Of a stretch of 9,717 nt of DNA, positions 5,993 to 9,717 are shown one piece after another (the first letter of the stretch is position 1; the number at the start of each line of letters is the position of its first letter). Origin of the DNA: JBBREP01 sp036501845. Lineage in GTDB: Bacteria; Actinomycetota; Acidimicrobiia; IMCC26256; PALSA-610. The stretch covers positions 1 through 9,717 of the forward strand of contig DASXZO010000003.1 of NCBI GenBank assembly GCA_036501845.1, read 5' to 3'. Under the pieces are notes generated by a model. It saw only the letters and a program-made list of their open reading frames with translations. It did no database searches and was not told where the DNA came from. The position numbers were made by a program, and so were the translations under genes.

Positions 5993-6910
5993 ATGCCCAT
6001 CACTCCCACGAAGCACATCTGGATGAACGGCAAGATGGTCGACTGGGACGCCGCGCAGATCCACGTGCTGACCCACTCGCTGCACTACGGCATGGCCGTG
6101 TTCGAGGGCATTCGCGCCTACGAGACCGACCGCGGTGCCGCGGTGTTCCGGCTCACCGACCACATCGAGCGCCTGCACCGCAGTGCGCACATGATGATGA
6201 TGGACATGCCGTACACCGTCGACGAGCTCGTCGACGCCACCAAGCAGGTGGTGCGCGACAGCCGTTTGCCGTCGTGTTACATCCGCCCGATCGCGTACTA
6301 CGGCTACGGCGAGATGGGCCTCAACACGATGCCGTGCACCACCGACGTCACGATTGCGTGCTGGCCGTGGGGGCTCTACCTCGGTGAAGACGCGCTCACC
6401 AAGGGCGTGCGCATGAAGATCAGCTCGTGGCGCCGGCACGACCACAACATCATGCCGCCGGCGTCGAAGACGTCGGGCAACTACGTGAACTCGTCGCTCG
6501 CAAAGGTCGAAGCGTTGAAGGCCGGGTACGACGAGGCGTTGCTGCTCAACCCGCAAGGCATGGTGAGCGAATGCACGGGCGAGAACATTTTCGTGGTGGT
6601 CGACGGCACGATCGTGACGCCGCCCACCGCGGCAGGCGCGTTGAAGGGCATCACCCAGGACACGGTCACCGCGATCGCGCGTGATCACGGCTTCGAAGTG
6701 CGCGTCGGCGATCTCGCGCGTAGCGACCTCTACGTGGCTGAAGAAATGTTCGTGGTGGGCACTGCGGCCGAGGTGAGCGCGGTGAATTCGGTCGACGACC
6801 GCACGATTCCGTGCCCCGGCCCGATGACCACTGCGATCGCCACCGAGTACGCCCAGGTCGTGCGCGGCCAGGTCGACAAGTACAAGGACTGGTGCGAGCA
6901 TGTCGCGTGA
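5993..6910 (+). CDS. ilvE: Branched-chain amino acid aminotransferase
   Basis: A 305-residue fold-type IV PLP enzyme that exchanges the amino group between glutamate and the 2-keto acids of isoleucine, valine and leucine, the last step of each pathway. Family blocks: the start IWMNGKMVDWDAAQIHVLTHSLHYGMAVFEGIRAY; the loop YIRPIAYYGYGEMG; PPASKTSGNYVNSSLAK, whose K159 is the PLP-binding lysine and coincides in number with E. coli IlvE K159; EALLLNPQGMVSECTGENIF with the cofactor-anchoring E193; and GITQDTV with the later VGTAAEVSAV. Length is normal. The ATG has a clear AAAGAGG 7 bases upstream and lies 39 bases after the leuB stop. The 3' end overlaps cimA by 11 bases, so the three genes form one transcription unit with probable translational coupling into cimA. 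Confidence 0.95.
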   Translation: MPITPTKHIWMNGKMVDWDAAQIHVLTHSLHYGMAVFEGIRAYETDRGAAVFRLTDHIERLHRSAHMMMMDMPYTVDELVDATKQVVRDSRLPSCYIRPIAYYGYGEMGLNTMPCTTDVTIACWPWGLYLGEDALTKGVRMKISSWRRHDHNIMPPASKTSGNYVNSSLAKVEALKAGYDEALLLNPQGMVSECTGENIFVVVDGTIVTPPTAAGALKGITQDTVTAIARDHGFEVRVGDLARSDLYVAEEMFVVGTAAEVSAVNSVDDRTIPCPGPMTTAIATEYAQVVRGQVDKYKDWCEHVA

Positions 6911-8534
6911 CGAGGTCGCCCGTTCTGTCGAGATCTACGACACCACCTTGCGGGACGGCTCGCAGCTCGAAGGGATCTCGCTCACCGTCGACGACAAGCT
7001 TCGGATCGCCGAGCAGCTCGACTGGCTCGGCGTGCACTACATCGAGGCCGGCTGGCCTGGCGCCAACCCGAAGGACGTCGAGCTGTTCCAGCGAGCGCAG
7101 CACGAGCTGAAGCTCAACACCAGCACGCTCGTCGCTTTCGGCATGACTCGCCGCGTGAAGGGCAAGGTCGACTCCGACGACACCTTGCGCAACCTCGTGG
7201 AGGCGGCCACACCGGTGGTGTGCATCGTCGGCAAGTCGTGGGACTATCACGTGATCGAGGCGCTCGAAACCTCGCTCGACGAAGGCGTCGCGATGGTGGC
7301 CGACTCCGTGGAGTTCCTGCGCGAGCAGGGCCGCGAAGTGTTCTTCGACGCCGAGCACTTCTTCGACGGCTACCGCGCCAACACCGAGTTCGCGTTGCGC
7401 GTACTCGAGGGTGCGGTCACTGCGGGCGCGACACGCCTCGTGTTGTGCGACACGAATGGCGGCTGCCTGCCGTTCGACGTGGAGCGCATCGTGCGCGAGG
7501 TGGTCGACTATTTCGGTCACGACGTCGGTGTCGCAGTCCATCTCCACGACGACTCGGGTACCGGTGTGGCCAATGCGCTCGCCGGTGTGCGCGGTGGTGC
7601 GGTGCAGGTTCAAGGCACGATCAACGGTTACGGCGAACGCACCGGCAACTGCAACCTCACCGCGATCATCCCGAACCTCACGCTGAAGATGGGCATCGAC
7701 ACCATCCCTCGCGAGAACCTCGAACGCCTCACCACCGTCGCGCACCATGTGGCCGAGCTCGTGAACATGCCGTTGAACCCGCAGGCCGCGTACGTGGGCC
7801 ACTCGGCGTTCGCGCACAAGGCCGGCCTGCACACGAGCGCGATTGCCAAGCGGCCCGACGCCTATGAGCACATCGACCCCGAAGGTGTGGGCAACGGCAC
7901 CCGGTTCGTGGTGTCAGAGCTCGCCGGCAAGAGCACGCTCGCGCTCAAGGCGAACGAGTTGGGTTTCCAGCTCGACGGCCCGCAGCTCAACGACGTGGTC
8001 GACACGCTGAAGCGCCTCGAGCACGAGGGCTATCACTTCGAGGTAGCCGACGGCTCGCTCGAGTTGCTCATGCGCCGCGCCACAGGTTGGGAGCCGAACT
8101 GGTTCACGATCGAGACGTGGAAGGTCGAGACGCGTGAAGGGCGCGCGCCCTGGGCCAACGAGCGTCCCGACGATCCGCAGGCCATCGAGGTGTTCACCGA
8201 GGCGACGCTGAAGGTGCACGTGGCCGGCACGCGCGTGATCGTGACCGCGGAGGGAAACGGTCCGGTGAACGCGCTCGACGCCGCGCTGCGCAAGGCGCTC
8301 GCCGGGGCGCTGCCCGCGCTGTCGCAACTACGTCTCACCGACTACAAGGTGCGCATCCTCGACTCGAACAAGGGCACCGGTGCGGTGACGCGCGTGCTCA
8401 TCGATTCCAGCGACGGGCGAGGCTCGTGGACCACGATCGGGGTCGACGAGAACATCATCGAGGCGTCGTGGAAGGCCCTGCTCGACGCCATGCACTACTG
8501 CCTGCTCCGCGCCGAGCAGCTCGCGTCCACCTGA
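6900..8534 (+). CDS. cimA: (R)-citramalate synthase
   Basis: A 544-residue member of the LeuA/HMGL-like family. CimA condenses pyruvate with acetyl-CoA to (R)-citramalate, giving 2-oxobutyrate for isoleucine without threonine. The catalytic TIM-barrel begins with VEIYDTTLRDGSQLEGISL (R18, D19). Metal-binding HLHDDSGTG has H214 and H216, and NGYGERTGNCNL is the second family signature (about 243-254). Features favouring CimA over 2-isopropylmalate or homocitrate synthase are the Q after DGS, the EAGWPGANPKD segment and the overall architecture and length. The C-terminal LeuA-type regulatory domain (about 420-540) contains EGNGPVNALDAALRKAL and SSDGRGSWTTIGVDENIIEASW; in relatives this domain binds the end product, isoleucine for CimA. 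The ATG overlaps the end of ilvE by 11 bases. Specificity within the family is an inference from sequence type and operon. Confidence 0.9.
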   Translation: MSRDEVARSVEIYDTTLRDGSQLEGISLTVDDKLRIAEQLDWLGVHYIEAGWPGANPKDVELFQRAQHELKLNTSTLVAFGMTRRVKGKVDSDDTLRNLVEAATPVVCIVGKSWDYHVIEALETSLDEGVAMVADSVEFLREQGREVFFDAEHFFDGYRANTEFALRVLEGAVTAGATRLVLCDTNGGCLPFDVERIVREVVDYFGHDVGVAVHLHDDSGTGVANALAGVRGGAVQVQGTINGYGERTGNCNLTAIIPNLTLKMGIDTIPRENLERLTTVAHHVAELVNMPLNPQAAYVGHSAFAHKAGLHTSAIAKRPDAYEHIDPEGVGNGTRFVVSELAGKSTLALKANELGFQLDGPQLNDVVDTLKRLEHEGYHFEVADGSLELLMRRATGWEPNWFTIETWKVETREGRAPWANERPDDPQAIEVFTEATLKVHVAGTRVIVTAEGNGPVNALDAALRKALAGALPALSQLRLTDYKVRILDSNKGTGAVTRVLIDSSDGRGSWTTIGVDENIIEASWKALLDAMHYCLLRAEQLAST

Positions 8535-8541
8535 TCGCGAC

Positions 8542-8583
8542 GGGCGTCGTTTCGGCCCCCTATACGACCCCCAAACGACGCCC
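8542..8583. repeat. 11-base perfect inverted repeat between cimA and the 8601 gene
   Basis: GGGCGTCGTTT (8542-8552) is repeated inverted as AAACGACGCCC (8573-8583) with a 20-base C-rich spacer containing TATACG. It starts 7 bases after the cimA stop and ends 17 bases before the next start codon. It could be a stem ending the cimA operon, but no T-run follows on either strand. It could instead be an operator for a dimeric regulator just upstream of the -10 box of the next gene. An 11 of 11 match is unlikely to be chance. Confidence 0.55.
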
Positions 8584-8588
8584 CTCGA

Positions 8589-8594
8589 TACGCT
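8589..8594 (+). promoter_or_regulatory. Putative -10 box for the 8601 gene
   Basis: TACGCT is a TANNNT -10 match that predicts +1 at 8601, the G of the GTG start codon. No Shine-Dalgarno sequence precedes that GTG. No good -35 hexamer is visible; the position where it should lie (about 8566-8571) falls in the spacer of the inverted repeat. Confidence 0.35.
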
Positions 8595-8600
8595 GCGGCC

Positions 8601-9134
8601 GTGCCCACCGATCCGTTCGTGCCTGTCACGCGTGAAGAAGCACCGCGTCACCGCCAGAACCTGCCGCCTGGCATCGCGATGCCGCCGGCGCGTGCCTGGT
8701 ACGCCAAGCGCCCGGGCGATGGCGACGCGGCGAGCGACTACGACGGCCCGCTTCTCGGACGGCCCGGACCGAACATCGGCTACGCGCTCACACTCGTGGG
8801 CCGTCAGCGCGACTCGTGGGTACTCGACCCGTCGGAGACGATCGACGACGCGGGCGCGGTGGTTGCCGAGGTGGCGATGAAGCGCGCGGCGCGGTTCGGA
8901 CGCGCACCGGTGAAGCCCGACGTCGACATCGCGGTGCAGATCTTCGGCTTCGACGGTGCCGGCGACCCTGCGTGGGTGGCCAAGCGTGTGTTGCTCGTGC
9001 TCGGCGCGTCGCATCACTACGACGTGCGCCGTGCCGCAGTCGACCTCGTGCCGATGGATCTGCTGGAGACGGCGCCGCCCGCGAGCGCGGTGTCGGCCTG
9101 GCGCAACGGCATCGCCGCGCCCGCGGCTCTTTAA
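8601..9134 (+). CDS. Conserved-looking protein of unknown function
   Basis: A 177-residue protein that I do not recognise. It has a polar, Pro-rich N-terminus (residues 1-56, with the run NLPPGIAMPPARAWYAKRPG), then a more ordered part with GRPGPNIGYALTLVGR (53-68), a probable helix from about 82 to 100 (DDAGAVVAEVAMKRAARFGR), a strand-like VDIAVQIFGF (108-117), a hydrophobic VAKRVLLVLGASHHYDVRRAAVDLVPMDLL (126-155) and a low-complexity Ala/Pro tail. There is no signal peptide, clear membrane helix or metal-binding Cys cluster; HHYDVRR (138-144) is the only eye-catching polar motif. Codon use and the steady third-position GC match the neighbours, supporting a real gene. The GTG start is chosen because it lies at a predicted transcription start and gives the longest frame. 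It follows cimA by 66 bases but is probably transcribed separately. Its stop overlaps the stop of the convergent dehydrogenase. Confidence 0.75.
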   Translation: MPTDPFVPVTREEAPRHRQNLPPGIAMPPARAWYAKRPGDGDAASDYDGPLLGRPGPNIGYALTLVGRQRDSWVLDPSETIDDAGAVVAEVAMKRAARFGRAPVKPDVDIAVQIFGFDGAGDPAWVAKRVLLVLGASHHYDVRRAAVDLVPMDLLETAPPASAVSAWRNGIAAPAAL

Positions 9135-9717
9135 CGCAGGCGGATGAGGTTGCCGCTCACGAGTTGTGCGGCGTCGGAGCACAGCCACACCACCACGTCT
9201 GCAACCTCGTCTGGTGAGGCGACGTGCGTGTGGTCGGGGTCGTGCGCCACGAATTCGCGCACCTCGTCGGTGATCCACCCGGTGTCGGTCACCGGCGGAT
9301 GCACGATGTTCGCGGTGATTCCGTAGGGCGCCAGCTCCACGCTGGCCGTCATCGTGTAGTGCGCCTGTGCGGCCTTGGCTGCACCGTACGAAGCCTCTTC
9401 GGGAAAGCCTTGAGGCCCGCTCGACGTCATGCCGACGATGCGACCCCAGCTCGCGCCGCGGGCGATGTGGCGGCGCGCGAGCTCGGCGATCAGCAACGCC
9501 GCGGCGCGCGCGTCCACACCGAGGTTGGCGTCGATGCTCTTTGGTGTGACGGGCGCGAGCGCTCGGCCGAAGCGGTCGGCATCGCGCGGCGCGAACGTGT
9601 CCTGGCGCCAGCCGCTCGCATTGTTCACGACGATGTCGACCGGCCCGAACGCGGCTTCGGCGGTGTCGAACAGTGGGGGAACGTTGTTTGCCTCGGAGAG
9701 ATCGGCCTCCACGGCGA
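9131..9717 (-). CDS. Short-chain dehydrogenase/reductase, N-terminus outside the window (partial)
   Basis: An open frame enters from beyond 9717 and ends at TAA (9133-9131); 195 codons are visible. The frame is still open at the window edge, so the GTG at 9712 is probably internal. The NAD(P)-binding TGxxxGIG segment must lie outside. Visible classical SDR elements, numbered from that GTG: VEADLS at the edge, matching the acidic turn after beta-3; VDIVVNNAS (25-33), the NNAG equivalent; IDANLG with catalytic Asn 63; GRIVGMTSSG with a catalytic Ser at 97 or 98; YGAAK with Tyr 109 and Lys 113; and ELAPYGITANIVHPPVTDTG after it. The C-terminus ends SGNLIRLR, without the frequent final DGG. It is a probable cytoplasmic NAD(P)H oxidoreductase of FabG-like type; the substrate is unknown. 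Confidence 0.9.
   Translation of the reverse strand, partial: AVEADLSEANNVPPLFDTAEAAFGPVDIVVNNASGWRQDTFAPRDADRFGRALAPVTPKSIDANLGVDARAAALLIAELARRHIARGASWGRIVGMTSSGPQGFPEEASYGAAKAAQAHYTMTASVELAPYGITANIVHPPVTDTGWITDEVREFVAHDPDHTHVASPDEVADVVVWLCSDAAQLVSGNLIRLR

Noticed and set aside
4772..6901. 709-codon open frame on the minus strand
   Set aside because: It is antisense to leuB and ilvE, both unmistakable enzymes. The translation is dominated by His, Arg, Asp, Val and Ala in the pattern of a high-GC antisense frame, with no recognisable domain.
6666..7871. 401-codon minus-strand open frame
   Set aside because: Antisense shadow of ilvE/cimA with the same biased composition and no family motif.
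8542..8583. Intrinsic terminator of the cimA operon
   Set aside because: The stem is good but the loop is 20 bases and no T-run follows on either strand, so I kept it as an inverted repeat of unresolved role.
8328..9278. 316-codon minus-strand open frame
   Set aside because: Arg/His-rich frame antisense to the end of cimA and the 8601 gene, and overlapping the end of the dehydrogenase; no domain.
1..9717. Defence system, mobile element, CRISPR array or phage module
   Set aside because: All substantial coding regions are metabolic, regulatory or housekeeping types. I saw no terminal repeats, transposase, integrase or spaced direct repeats.

Overview
The window looks like chromosomal DNA from a high-GC actinobacterium. 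I suspect an Acidimicrobiia-like lineage, but that is inference from GC-rich codon use, Mycobacterium-like LeuB sequence features and apparent leaderless gene starts; nothing here fixes the taxon. It is densely coded, with no gene-free stretch above 300 bases. I see no IS element, tRNA, rRNA, CRISPR array, phage gene or defence gene.

Layout. Positions 1-113 hold the last codons of an OmpR/PhoB-type response regulator. Positions 145-3488 hold a two-gene hydantoinase/oxoprolinase-family operon (hyuA-hyuB-like, start and stop overlapping). On the minus strand, and convergent with it, are greA (3495-3968) and upstream of that a membrane-anchored YceI-family protein (4051-4734). A divergent intergenic region (4735-4960) carries a promoter, an 11-residue leader peptide (MSPTVAIIVIA), a strong hairpin and an intrinsic terminator. 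This reads as an attenuator controlling the next operon: leuB-type 3-isopropylmalate dehydrogenase (4961-5953), ilvE branched-chain aminotransferase (5993-6910) and cimA citramalate synthase (6900-8534). A conserved-looking protein of unknown function (8601-9134) follows. The window ends in a minus-strand short-chain dehydrogenase (9131 to beyond 9717) whose N-terminus lies outside.

How the genes work together. CimA makes (R)-citramalate from pyruvate and acetyl-CoA, which opens the threonine-independent route to 2-oxobutyrate and isoleucine. A LeuB-type dehydrogenase can carry out the oxidative decarboxylation of that route as well as of leucine synthesis, and IlvE transaminates the final keto acids. 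LeuCD, IlvBN, IlvC and IlvD are not in the window. The leader peptide has three Ile and two Val codons and no Leu, which fits an operon that senses isoleucine/valine supply.

The most interesting item is this leader/attenuator. It appears to start almost at its own transcription start, and its first hairpin begins right at the stop codon, so the classical trp-type switching geometry does not map onto it simply. A second theme is that several start codons (hyuA, the leader peptide, greA, the 8601 gene) lie 0-5 bases from the transcription start predicted from a TANNNT -10 box, suggesting leaderless mRNAs.
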